From Mycoemilia scoparia (taxonomy: Eukaryota; Kickxellomycota; Kickxellomycetes; Kickxellales; Kickxellaceae): a stretch of 64,000 nt of DNA. The translations under genes and the position numbers were made by a program. This document shows, piece by piece, positions 24,274 through 35,725 of the stretch. Position 1 is the first letter of the stretch, and every line of letters starts with the position of its first letter. The stretch covers positions 1-64,000 of the forward strand of contig JANBPU010000008.1 of NCBI GenBank assembly GCA_027575805.1. The letters are read 5' to 3'. Under the pieces are notes generated by a model. It saw only the letters and a program-made list of their open reading frames with translations. It did not search any database and had not been told where the DNA came from.

Positions 24274-24798
24274 AAAGCGCCTTTGGCTGTAGTGTGTGCT
24301 GTCGCTCTCAATTGTGTCTAGTTGGTTTCCTCCCCTCCCCCCTGCCCTTTAAAATATGTGGTGGCGGTGGTGGTTGTATAGATTTTATGTCAAGAGCTTC
24401 CCTGTCTTAGTAATAATATCATTAAAAGCTTATATTAGCAACCCCGTATTTGTATTTTGCTTAGAGATTTATATGATGGTACCATATGCTAATAGCAATA
24501 CTGTGATGCATCCTGGGACTACTCTGTTTCCTATGGTGCAAACATGGTCTTTAGCTGCATCTCTAGTTCTTTGTGCAGACATACGCCAATGATGTGCATC
24601 TTGGCCCACAGAACAACACGTCGTGTGGTGTGAAGTTGGATTGTGATTATCTGTATGCTGTTACCTTTAGACATTAAATCACAGCAGCAATCGGGCCATT
24701 GCACCCGAAAGGTTCCCAGCTCATAACTTTACATTTTTTGCAAGCATGCACCAGTCTGTTTGTTCCAATGAAACTGTTGCTTTATAGCATGGAAAATA

Positions 24799-24919
24799 TG
24801 AGTGTAGTTATTTTTGAAGGGCGACCATTTGATAACAAATAATAATCATACATTTGGCTATAATTGCCCCTTTAATTGCTGGCCATCAAAAGAAGGTACC
24901 CTTCAAAAATTATAATCTA
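24799..24919. mobile_element. MITE-like element, copy 6 (121 bp)
   Basis: The left end TGAGTGTAGTTATTTTTGAA and the right end CTTCAAAAATTATAATCTA are inverted copies. TA flanks lie at 24797-24798 and 24920-24921. Subfamily A interior (GCGACCATTTG, then TTGGCTATAATTGCCCC). Confidence 0.85.
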
Positions 24920-25162
24920 TATGTTTTGGTGGTGGCATATTTTACAAGACATAGCCAAAATTTGGCCAGCAGCCAAATAATCATGTGCAAGCCAAGTGGG
25001 GAATGATGCTCAGCTGTGGAGACTATAGGATGTTGTGAACTCTCCCCACCCCTCCCTTCCAACTAGCTGGTTTCAAAGCTATGACTATTGTGCACGCACC
25101 TACATGTTTATAGAGGTGCATAGTTCTTTGCCAGTTAGTTCTCTACCTAAAGGGCACAGACA

Positions 25163-25292
25163 GGTGCGCTCATACATTCCCTGCAAGTCAGCCAATAACC
25201 CATATACATTTTAGCTGCAGTCTCAGCGATGATTGGCTAGTATCCAAGGTAATATCACAGTACCACCCTTTTGGAGGAGAGACTACTCTGCC
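25163..25292. repeat. Dispersed repeat R3, copy b
   Basis: Partner of 13022-13142, with about 70-75% similarity by eye across the shared blocks. Confidence 0.6.
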
Positions 25293-26356
25293 ACTTTGCT
25301 GCTACATCTAATACAATCAACACTACTAGAAATTCATAAATGACAGCATGCATTAACCAAGCAGACAGACAAACAGACACATTGATTATTTTATCAGAAG
25401 TATAGCCAAGAAACAAGGTAGAGTTTCATATATCCCAAAAAGAATCTCACAATACACACACATATATATATGAATAACTAGACACAGCAGCATCATATAC
25501 GAGGACATCCAGATCTTGTATCTTGCCTTTAGGCTACAATGGTATTATCCTCTTGACCATCTTGATATAATACAGTATAGCCTTCCCCCCAAACAGTTAC
25601 AAACAGTTGGTATGACCCATTGCGTTCTTTTTAGTATAATGGGGGAGGAGGTGAGGTATAATAATACACGACCACTGATCTATGGCTCATAGCTTGTGCA
25701 TTTCACCAAAAACCAACTGGATGCATCAAGAAATTTGTTTATGGACAAAAATATGGCGCTCTGTATTATATACTCCAAACAAAGCGTAAAGTAAATATCG
25801 AATCGGTTGTATAACTAGTAGTGTGTGCCAATGCCAAAAGTGCCAGACCACACACACAGGACTATAAAAAGTTTGGTTACAAGAAAAGTACACTATATCT
25901 TTCATTTAACAAATAGGAAAATCAAAGAAATAGAGCGGTCGGGTATAGCTGCTGGGAAAATAACCACATTTATCTATAAAGGAAAGTAGTATTAGCAGCA
26001 GCAGCAGCAATGACTATGACTGAAGATAAAGTACTACTAATATTACTAGTGGCGACAATATTAGTTGGTGTGGAGCAAAAGGCGTTCTATGGTTGTTGTG
26101 TACAGCCACTATGATATTACACATTGTATTTGTTGTGGTGTTTTAGCAAAAGCTGTCAATTGTACCCTATACTATCTAACAAAACACGGCAGGAGGAGCA
26201 GCATAGCTGCAAAGGCCGATCTGGCTCCGAGGTGGCATACGGTGGGTGGTAGCACAAGCCTACATTCATATACCTTTTCAAGTGTGCACAGTATAGAGGT
26301 TTGGAAATGGTGATTTTTTCATTGGGCTTCCCAACCAGAAAAAAACACTGAAAATA

Positions 26357-26472
26357 TGGGTAGTTATTTTTGAAGGGTGACCATCTGCTAATTAATGGTG
26401 ATCGCACATTTGGCTGGGATTGTGCCTATAATCTTTGGCCACCAAAAGTCACCCTTCAAAAATTATGATCCA
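26357..26472. mobile_element. MITE-like element, copy 7 (116 bp)
   Basis: The ends are TGGGTAGTTATTTTTGAAGG and the inverse ending AATTATGATCCA. TA flanks both sides (26355-26356 and 26473-26474). The interior is very close to copy 2 (ATTTGGCTGGGATTGTGCCT). Confidence 0.88.
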
Positions 26473-27073
26473 TATAAGTTTAGTACAAAAATGGCGGTAT
26501 TCAAGTATTGTATGCTGCAACAAATTTTTACAATATTTTATAAAATAAGAAGGGAAAAGAAAGAATGGATGTATGGGAGGGAGGAAACAACATAAAAGCC
26601 AATTAGTTAAATAAACAACAGGAAGGTATCAAGTATAGTTGATTGATAGTAGTAGAAGGAGGCACGGAGGATCACTAGGGCCCGGTGTGTATGGGGATTG
26701 GGTTGGGTACATAGGGGTTAGAAAGAGATATATTATGTAAAGGAAAGGAAAGTGCGGATTTTGTATGAGGTGGAAAGATAACAGTTCCTAGGCTCTAAGC
26801 ATAGCTTGATAGACAGCTACCGAGAGAAAGAGATGGGGCTTGGTCTAGCGTTGTGTTGTGGTAAAGCACAAAACATATACTTAAGTTATCATTGCTTTTT
26901 GTGGCTGTGGCTCTTTTTAGCCAGATGCCATTTTAGAACGCCCTGGATTTTTTAATATGCCAGCTCACTCGCTCTCAAGTATTCGATCGGGCTTCGTCAA
27001 AAAAGGAAACGCGGCGCAGTGCGGCGCAGCGTTTGTTCTAATGTGGAGGCAGATATGGCATTGTCGCCCAGGG

Positions 27074-28019
27074 CTAGAGAACGCTGAATGGGTTACTTTG
27101 GGTCACCGCCAAGTTTCTCTGCTGAACGCCGCCACTATATATGGTACAGGAAAAGCCGTTGTTTTGGAGCCGAGCATTGTTGTTTTTGTTGAAAGCACGG
27201 CTGCTGAGCCATTGGATGTTTGTGATGAGATGCTTGCTTACCTTTGGACCAGGTTAGTAATGTCGAAGCATTGTGCAATGACAACAAACCGGCCGCTAAA
27301 TAAAGGCCTAAGTCCGTTATACTCGAAGCAAATGCGACCATCTCTATGTTTGCCTGTAAGGTGCAGCTGGCCCTCAAGCGGCGGGGCATTTGTGGAAAGC
27401 TCGCGATCTATGCTCTCCATGCTACCAGGCAGTGCTAGGCTTATGGCACAGATTACTGACGAGGCTCTGCTGGATGGTATTGAGACGGGGCTACAGGTGA
27501 CAAAAAGAGCGTGATGATGTTAGCCATCGACAGTGAGCCGCGTTGTTTGTCTGGATAAATGTATACACAAACATGGCGCTAGTGAACAGCCGCCACATGG
27601 CGATGAGGCTACACCAAAAGGGTGCTGTTGGATGCACGAAGCACCTCCCTTCTCTCTCCCCTTCACTTTTCCTCGCTAAGTTGCCATGGAGGCCCCAGTG
27701 CATACTGGCGCTTCTGTGTGGCTATACTGACCTCCCATTAAAATCCAGCGCAGAAAGCTCCAGCTCGATTGGAGGCAGCGTTTCTCCCGCCTTCACCTGC
27801 CGTGGTGGACTTGTGAATATGAGGCTATGTCTGTAGAGCAAACCAGAGTGATAGTACACGCATGGATTTTTATTAGCTGTGTCGGTTGTGCGTGCAAGCG
27901 TAGCAATGTTGTCTAGCCGCTACTGCTGCTTCTGCGGCTGGCAGAGGTACTTACATGCTGCCCTGTCCCTCGGAGCTTTCATCAGTCGAGTATTGGGATG
28001 TCGAGGGTGAGCTTGTCAT
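27074..28019 (-). CDS. Velvet-like domain protein (157 aa, 4 exons)
   Basis: Velvet factors (VosA, VelB, VeA) are fungal transcription regulators of development and secondary metabolism. The model is complement(27074-27134, 27242-27490, 27732-27830, 27955-28019). All four exons have GT-AG borders and matching phase, and an in-frame stop lies 18 nt before the ATG. Velvet-like strings appear in the expected order: HSLIFTSPPRQVKAGETLPP then IELEL (start of the fold), SSVICAISLALPGS, LEGQLHLTGKHRDGRICFEY then NGLRPLFSGRFVVIAQCFDI, and LAVTQSNPFSVL at the end. The domain stops right after the NPFSV strand, so the usual C-terminal segment (F-P-G-M, S-T-x-L) is missing. It is either a short form, a missed last exon or a decaying gene. 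Family assignment rests on motif order and should be tested by profile search. Confidence 0.6.
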
Positions 28020-29524
28020 GAGTGGGGTTTGAGGCTAGGTATTGACTATTGCGGGGCTATATTTGTATGGAATGTGTATACTGGGAAAAGGATCTTTTGG
28101 GCAGAGGCGGGCGGGCGGGCAGGCGCGAGTTTATATGGATGCGCTTTTGCGTGTGTGTATGGAGTCGAGGGGGAGGGCAAGTGAATATAGAATGTCTGGG
28201 AAGGTGTGAAAATATAGGCGTGGCATAAAATAAATGAACAAGAACAAAAGAAAAATGTAAAGTAATAAAAAGGAGCAAGTGATCAGAAGGCAAGACTGAT
28301 GAGGAAGGTTGATGCTGCTGGCCTCTCACGACAAATGGATATAAAACACCTCCTTCAGTGCCGACGAGAAGACAGGGAAACCCAAAAGTAGTACCAGATG
28401 CAAGCTCAGAGTGCGACTTGCCCAAGGCCTGGGACACTCTAACCATAAATGGCTTTTTGATCTCCTTGGCGAATCCTGCCTTTGCATGAGTCAGATTTGT
28501 TTTTGGCCTTTATTCTTGGGCCCTTTGTCTATCTGTCTCCAAATCTGCCTGTCTATCTGCCTGACCCAGTTCGCCGACTGTTCCACCAGGTTTGTGTATC
28601 AAGTTCTGTCTCTCTTCCTAATGCACATGTTGCAGCTTTGAAGCAGACTTTTCGAGATGCTTGGGGGCTTTCAAGGCGATGGCTTCATACGTGTGTGTGT
28701 GTGTGTGTGCCTGGGTGAATGGCACTGCGCCCCATGCTTTTGGCACTGATCAATCCAGCCAAATACTTGCAGCCAGTCATTGCAGATGCTTTGGAGCTGG
28801 CTCTGTTGCCCCTTTTTCAATAAGCCCCACCGTGCAGCTGTGCAGGAACACCATAAATTCTTATGCACCGATCGTGGGTGCTTAATTAGGGAATAGTGCC
28901 CAAGATGCTGGAATATTCCCACTCTCGTTCACACACTTACACTCCCTTCGTCTATATTCCCGTTTCCCGGCATTTTAAATGGAAGGCTGTTGCCACCATA
29001 GCTACTTGATAGTCCTGAGCCTATCATCATCATCATCAACATCATATTTCCATCCTTCAGCCTTAGTCCGCCTTCAAATGCGACTAAAAGCAGATTGTCG
29101 CCTCGGCCCACTATGGCCGATGGTCCAGCTTGCGCTTTGCTCTAAATGTGACCACTGTCCTCAGCCCCTGCTGCCACCACACTCTGCCGTCAAGCATACT
29201 TCTCTAATATTCGTGCAGCCCACTGGTTTCAGTGTGCCCCCCCATTGCTGCCACTAATCGTATCGATTTTCATACTCGCTATTGATGCCCCACAGTTTAT
29301 TTTGTGTAATGGCTGTGGTGTCCCCTTTGCCTTTAACTGTAGCATGCCCTATCTAGCAATTGCTTTTAATAAAATCAGTTGGTCGCTTCAAAAGTATAAT
29401 AAATGATGCTAAAATTACTATTTTTGATTATTAAAAATATTGGTGCGGAATGCTTGCTGTAGGACTTGGTCTGTTTCTAGGCTTTTGTCTTTAGGTTGTG
29501 TCTATCGCAGGGCGCTGTCTACTG
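28020..29524. other. Intergenic between velvet-like gene and Doa10
   Basis: It contains the presumed velvet-gene leader, (GT)n at 28690-28709 and short ATC repeats near 29023. A 129-codon minus-strand frame (28057-28446) has no recognised domain. Confidence 0.5.
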
Positions 29525-30058
29525 CTAAGATCCATCAGATGCCGTTGTTATAGAACTTCTGCGGCTGGTAGCAGCTCCACTCCCATCTTCGGAAAAGTTG
29601 CGGAGCTCCCGTCCGACAAGATAGTTTCTATCCCGAATCGCCAAGGCCCACCGGCTGTATACCTGGTGGCCCTTGTAGACAGCGGCGCATGTAATTAGCA
29701 TGCTGAGCGTCAGGGGGTATGCCCACACCAACATATTGGGATTGGCACATATTTCGCTAGCTGCTAAGTTTCGGGAGGAAAGCAAGAAAGCAAGAGAAAA
29801 TATGGTCACAGTTGCATTAGAGTTATTGCTTGGCGTCGCCTTGCTTGCACTGAGTACATTATTTAAAAAGTGGCTTGTGAATTTACTTACATTGAGTATA
29901 TGTCTGACTAAATAGGCAGTAAGCATGCTGGAATACGTGTGGGGTTGTGACGAGACCAAGCAGCGTGGATAGTACCGGTATGGCAAATACCTTTGTTGCT
30001 TCCCAAAGCTTCCAATTTTCTGCCGGTCCATCGAAAATCTATATGGAATCGCAAGAGC

Positions 30059-30091
<33 letters not shown>

Positions 30092-33000
30092 TTCATTTGT
30101 TAGCAGGTGCCATGTGGTTGCAAATGATTTTCTCATAGTGCAGCGATATTGAATATAAATCTCTATACATTACATTTTGCATTTTTTGGCCCAGGTACGA
30201 GTCGGGGTATAGCTGCATTAGCTTGGTGGCTATCTTTATCCAGACGAGCGACAGTGCCCAGTTATGAATTAAAGGCACCAATGCAATTGAATTCTGGATG
30301 GGTGCCTGGTAAGACTTTGTTACAAATATTCTGTAAGTCTGGATTACATGCAGCTCAAGCACATACCCAAGCATGAGGGGAACCACGCCACCAAACAGTA
30401 GCACCAAGTATGAAACCTTGGCTGCCTTTTTGGACAGTTCGGCGGCTTTGTCCCAAAACAGTGTCCATCCAGAATCCTCATTCCTGATCGTATCGATCGC
30501 TTTGTACAAGTATAGCACAAGAGAAATGGCAAGCATTGAAATGCAGATACCCAGGAACATTGGGTAGATATCGTGGTCCCACTGTTTGCCAATCGCTGAG
30601 TATATGCTGCGGCCAACCTTCATGGGAACAAGTATGATCGTAGTGAGCACAAACGAGTGTGAAAACCAGGCCCAGAAAGCAAATGCAATCAGTCTATTTC
30701 TAAATTTGGGTGGAATGGCAATGATCTTGTAATCTTTGCGCCTGAAAATCTGAGCCTGTGTACGACCATGGTTCTGTCGGGCCTGTTCATTATTACCCCA
30801 ATGGCTTTTGTTTCTGTCAACTTTTTCGTAATCATGTGCAGGGTTTACGGGGTTGCCATATGTGTCAAGGGGTATAAGCATCTTACGGCCAGGTATGACA
30901 GGGATTGAGTCTATATTTGGGACTCTCCACAGCTGCGCGTCCAGCTTAAACTCGAAATCAGCATTATCAGCCAATGCCCCATCGATTTTTTCCTGAAGCG
31001 CATCAAGTGTTTCATTAAATGGGATGCGTATCAAGGCTGCCTCGGCTTGTTCGGGATCCTCGGCATCGATAACAGCATCCACAGTATCACTTGGAGGCAC
31101 TTTGAGCCATGATCGCCATGACTTGCGTTGCCAATAACCCATCTCAGATAGATGCAGTTTCCCCAAAAAGTAATATGATAGACGTAGTCTCGATGTAGTC
31201 CATCCCCACCATGCTCTGAATGCAGCTCTGCATATGTCCTTTGGCTTGAGAAGCGCTACTACTGGGGGTAATATAAAGTGGAGTATTATCAGGTCATACG
31301 GAACTGAGATTAATGAAGATGAGAGTGAGTCCATAGTTGTGCTTGGCGAGGCTGCTTTGGGCATTGTCGATTCGATAGCTGGTGGGGGTGATGAATGTGG
31401 CAATGACGAGAGTGGTTCCCATTTAAGAAGAGGAATGTCTTGGTAGCCAACAGAAAGACCCCAGAAAACAAATCCGAATCCCAAAGTGATTATCGAAGAG
31501 TACATTAGTGCGCTTATACCAAGTTTTTTGATCTGGGAAAATGCAGATCGTTCATAAATGTCCTGAACGGGGTGGAAATGGGGGTCACTCGGATCGCGGA
31601 TAAACCACATAACACCACGGCGGAGAATCGTACGACACGAAGACACAAACGAGGCAAAGAAGAACATGAATATGGTTCCAACAAACCAATAAAGGCATGT
31701 GGCTATAAACGGATTAGCGAATCCAAACTTTGCCCGTGATCGGATAGTGCTTTCAGGAAACAGCGGCAGGGTAGATACACCAAACAGTGCACCACACATG
31801 CTTGGGAACACAACAAGCTCCAAAAGCATAAATACTACAATCTTGACCATTGAAAGCGACAACTCAACCGTTTTGAAGAACGAGGAGCGTCGGTTTCGAG
31901 CCAGCTTGATATAGGCCAGAAATACTGCAAGAATGGCAACATTTCCGAAAACGATTATGGTGGTCCTCGAAAATAAAGTATCCAGATACTTGATTTCAAG
32001 ACCTTTTAGGCTAATATAATCTAGAGGAATTCCTATCAATTCAAGTGTCTTGTAGAGTATACCAGAAGCGCCAAGTGGTGCATTTTTAGTGGTTGAGTCG
32101 GGGGTGTTTAATGCCAAGGCAGAATTGTCAACAAACGAAAGTATCTTTGGAATGAAGCTGAAGTTATCAGAGTGAGAAAGCCTTTCCAAATATACTTGGA
32201 GATGTTTAGATTCTCTGAGCTGTTCATACAGACCCTTGCTAAAATCATTTGGGTTGATATCAGATATGTAAATACTTAACAATCTTCCTAGGGCGGGTTG
32301 GGATATACCCATTATAATGGAAGAAATCGGCTTCAGACCCTTCCAGAGCAGGGTAAACATGTCTGCGACGACATCCGAGAAAAAGTCCAATATGTATAAT
32401 AATAGCCCAAGAATAGCACCAAAAGCATTGGGTGCATTATAGGTTATCAATAATTTCCCAACAATGTATGGAGCCCAAATACACCCAGCGAGTATAACAC
32501 TTGTGATGGATATGGCAAGAATGAAGTATTGGAATACTACGCTTAGTGGGCCTTCAAAACCAAATATGGCCATAATATTTTCTGCACCACCACCTTCAAA
32601 TGCGTTATCGTCAAACGGAACAGCTGGAAGGTCATCATCGTCAGCAATCATAACTCTTAGTGCCTGATTTTGGACCTGCTCTGGTTCTTGATCCTGATTC
32701 TGTTGGTTATTAAAGTCGGGGGGAACTTCTCTTATTTGTTGTTCTTGCTCTACATGATTATCTTCTTCATTACCTTCTTCGTCATTAGCGTCATATTCAT
32801 GATTAAGATGGTTATCGTCCCAATTTGTAGTAATTGACGTTCCCTGCGAGGTTCCAACTGTATGGTGTACGGGTTGACCCACATCGTAATCATCAGGTCT
32901 ATCAACGGCCTTTCCTTTGTGGTCATCAGTATAGTCGTTACCATCGTTGACGCCATTTTCATCATAATCAGTCTCTGGGAGTTTTTGATCCCTATTGTTA

Positions 33001-34163
33001 TCAGGTGGTACATTTTCGACATGGACTCTTTCAGTTTCTTGGCGCACTGGATTGAATACAGGGGGCTGCACTTGAACATCCTGGTGGCCTGGTATTATAG
33101 GCTCTCTTGCTACCTCTTCTTCATCCTCATCTTCATTAATCAGCACCTCGTTATTAACAACCCAATCGCGCAGAAGGGTAATTCCAATGGATGCCAGGAG
33201 GCTTGCTATTGTGATGAATATACCATCAAAGCATTGGTCAAAGAAAGATGATAGTTGTTGCTTCACCATTCCAATCTGTTCCTGACTGAAATACATTTTC
33301 ATCAGTGGGTTGAGTAGATACACGGACAACGTGATGGCAGTATCGGCTATTTTTTCCGAAAATATACCAGGTAATGAATAAGATATATCCGCAGATGTTC
33401 CAGATGACCTGGCAAGTTCGAGAGTTATTTGCTGCTTGAGTTTTTCCGTCTCCATGTAGTTTTGACTGGGCGATCCACTCATTCCATTTACCATGGATCG
33501 AGCACTCCAGAAATAAAACTTCTTGATCCATACAACAATTGTTGGAAATATGAATAGCCATAAACATGATATGGTCAATATGCGGAGCGCTTTAAGAAAT
33601 AGTAAAGTAAATTGCACAATGAAGCCCCGAAGGAATACACTGAAAGGAAGCCTATCTGGCATCGCCGGGTCGTATACTGGTGAAAAACTGAACTCGTGTC
33701 CACACAGCTCGCAGTGTCTAAAAGTGATATTGATCAAAGAATTTACTTTGAGATCTTTTACAAGCACTGATTTCTTGGGAGAAATGTCATTACAGTGAGT
33801 ATTTATTTCTTACTTTTTGTTACTCCGCTGCAACCACTCGTGGAGACTATGAAGATGTCATTCATGCAGTGTTATTTGTTGCATACCAATATCAGGTCCT
33901 ACTTGTTTCTGCATAATAAAAGCACATGAGTGGCCGAATGCTTACCAGTCTTGGTGGACATATCTGATACTACCAGTACATTTGCAAGGGTAGAACAGAG
34001 GTTCTTCCGGCGTCGACTCGCATCGACATACGCGACAAATTGCTACATTAGCGAATATATTTAGGTGAATTGGTTTATCACATTTGGACTCATTTGATTG
34101 ACAGTGCTTTCTGTTCATGTGCAAAGTTTAGTGTGTGTTAATACCTTCTTTCTCGTCCTCCAT
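29525..34163 (-). CDS. SSM4: Doa10/MARCH6 ER ubiquitin ligase (1358 aa, 6 exons)
   Basis: This RING-CH E3 sits in the ER and inner nuclear membrane and ubiquitinates ERAD-C substrates. The model is complement(29525-29760, 29891-30038, 30174-33717, 33814-33846, 33946-34042, 34145-34163); phase agrees at every junction. The first exon codes only MEDEKE plus one base and the third is a 33-nt microexon. The RING-CH reads [31 protein letters not shown] (C4HC3, residues about 8-55). More than ten membrane spans follow. An acidic, poorly conserved loop lies at about residues 243-436. The C-terminus carries [14 protein letters not shown], the conserved Doa10 element after the last span. Intron 5 contains a (CTG)9 tract. 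The last intron ends in TAGCAG, so exon 6 may start at 29760 or 29763. Divergent with 6PGL. Confidence 0.93.
30061..30087 (+). repeat. (CAG)9 / (CTG)9 trinucleotide repeat inside a Doa10 intron
   Basis: Nine perfect CAG units on the plus strand, followed by CAA. It lies in intron 30039-30173 of Doa10, between a candidate branch point (CTAAC, 30103-30099, minus strand) and the 3' splice site. Confidence 0.85.
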
Positions 34164-34548
34164 CAAGCTTCGCTGCTCCAGAGAAGGGGTTCTTTCAAAG
34201 AAGTTAAAAGTGACGCTGGAAAGCTTCTAGGTTTAAATATACACAATAGAGTGAAAGGAGCACAAAGGTAAGCCTTGGGGAAGAAAGCACCTGTAGCAAT
34301 ATCCAGGCTATTTGACACACTTGGCATTGTGCTCTAATAGTGTATAGGGTAGATGGATGATCACTCGAATCAAATTTAGTTTAGCCGCGCTTGGTACAAT
34401 GACATTTGGATTTGGGATTTGTTTGATGCTGGTGATGGTAGTGACGACAATTGTGATGCAAGATTGTTTTTCTAGTTCAAAGGCCTGTCTGCTGTTGGCA
34501 AGACTTGCAAGTCTTTTTCTTCTCTGCATTTTATTATAGAATATAATT
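34164..34548. other. Divergent promoter, Doa10 / 6PGL
   Basis: No gene or repeat is seen. TTATTATAG at 34531-34539, nine bases before the 6PGL ATG, looks like an acceptor and may end a 5'-UTR intron. Confidence 0.5.
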
Positions 34549-35316
34549 ATGGAAGCCAAGCCTACAGTCGTCGTGGTCCCAGCAAAATTGGATCTTGAAA
34601 AGGAAATATGCACTTTTCTCGTTCAGCTGTCAAAGAAGGTGCTTTCGACTAAGGAGAGGTTCAATGTTGCCTTTTCTGGCGGATCGCTGCCCTCCATAGT
34701 TGCATCCTTCCTTGCTGACAGAGAGGATGTCGAGTTCTCCAAGTGGCATGTATACTTTGCTGATGAGCGCTGCTGCCCACTTGATCACCCAGACTCCAAC
34801 TACCTGTTGGTCAAGGCCGAGCTCTTGGACAGGGTTAAGATTCCCTCGTCGAATGTTCATGCTATCAACCCGGAGCTAGTCAATGATCCAGAGAAGGCTG
34901 CTGCTGATTACCAGTCTGTAATTGAAAAAGAGCTTCCTTTAAATGATCAGGGCATTCCGGTCTTTGACTGCATACTGCTCGGGATTGGTCCAGACGGGCA
35001 TACTTGTAGTCTGTTCCCCAACTATCCACAGGTCCAGGAAACCAAGAAGTTTGTGACCCATATCCTCGACTCACCAAAGCCGCCTCCATCGCGTATAACT
35101 TTGACCCTTCCTGTCCTCAATAGCGCCAGCAGTGTTGTGTTTGTTATTTCTGGATCTGGCAAAACCGAAACCATTGACCAAATATTCCACAAGCCCGAAG
35201 AGAAGAAGCCTGCCAGCTTTGTCAACCCTGGCCCTGGAAAGCTGTTCTGGCTCGTTGACAAATCAGCAAGCGCACACATTGATTACTTGGCCAAGCCAGT
35301 TTCTCAGTATTGGTGA
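34549..35316 (+). CDS. 6-phosphogluconolactonase (255 aa)
   Basis: It hydrolyses 6-phosphogluconolactone in the oxidative pentose phosphate pathway (cytosol). Family motifs are FNVAFSGGSLPSIVA, VYFADERCCPLDHPDSNYLL and CILLGIGPDGHTCSLFPN, and the C-terminus contains ITLTLPVLNSASSVVFVISG. Length equals that of the eukaryotic Sol/6PGL family. Intronless in the coding part. It does not look like a fusion to glucose-6-phosphate dehydrogenase. Confidence 0.95.
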   Translation: MEAKPTVVVVPAKLDLEKEICTFLVQLSKKVLSTKERFNVAFSGGSLPSIVASFLADREDVEFSKWHVYFADERCCPLDHPDSNYLLVKAELLDRVKIPSSNVHAINPELVNDPEKAAADYQSVIEKELPLNDQGIPVFDCILLGIGPDGHTCSLFPNYPQVQETKKFVTHILDSPKPPPSRITLTLPVLNSASSVVFVISGSGKTETIDQIFHKPEEKKPASFVNPGPGKLFWLVDKSASAHIDYLAKPVSQYW

Positions 35317-35725
35317 TGATGCATATTGCACGTCCCCAGCCCCATCCCTGGACTTTGGCAACATTCTACCCAGAGCTTACCTTTGCTATTTAATCGGTAA
35401 GGGATACGGTTAAGTAGCTGTGTTTTGTTCCATGTCCCCCCATGTTTACAAAGCCTGATGACTTGTGCTTTAAATAAAAGAGGTTATAGATAGATCAGCT
35501 GACTGGATGGCGTTTGGATGTATAAATGTATCTTTTTTAACCTGGCTAATTATCTATTTCTGTGATTTGAAGATGTGTTCCATAACTTGTGTCAAAGCAT
35601 ATTTATTCGTAAATATTCTTAGTGATCAACCGATACACACCAGACTTTAGTCAATTGCTTGTTTTCTGCCTTAAGCTTCCCCTCACCTATTCTTCAAACA
35701 ACTAGCATACTTGCAGCTATAATCA
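35317..35725. other. Intergenic, 6PGL to PPT1
   Basis: AT-rich; it holds the 3' end of 6PGL and the PPT1 leader, and nothing else is recognised. The (AC)n tract at 35939-35966 lies just inside PPT1 intron 2. Confidence 0.5.

Larger units (their letters stand above)
24274..27073. other. Long intergenic region with repeats
   Basis: It holds MITE-like copies at 24799-24919 and 26357-26472 and repeat R3b (25163-25292). Reading both strands I found no exon with recognisable coding content. The frame at 26957-27514 (+) is antisense to the velvet-like gene. Confidence 0.6.

Noticed and set aside
26957..27514. Plus-strand frame of 185 codons
   Set aside because: It is antisense to exons 3 and 4 of the velvet-like gene, whose splice phases and motifs fit a family; this frame fits none.
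28057..28446. Minus-strand frame of 129 codons with a vaguely velvet-like string (LLVGTEGGVLYPFVVRG)
   Set aside because: It is out of order relative to the velvet exons and starts before the velvet ATG, which has an in-frame stop upstream. I see no splice path joining them.
29525..30136. Poly-alanine reading of the CAG tract as a separate protein
   Set aside because: The tract is intronic to Doa10. Exons on both sides join in phase and match the conserved C-terminal part of the family.
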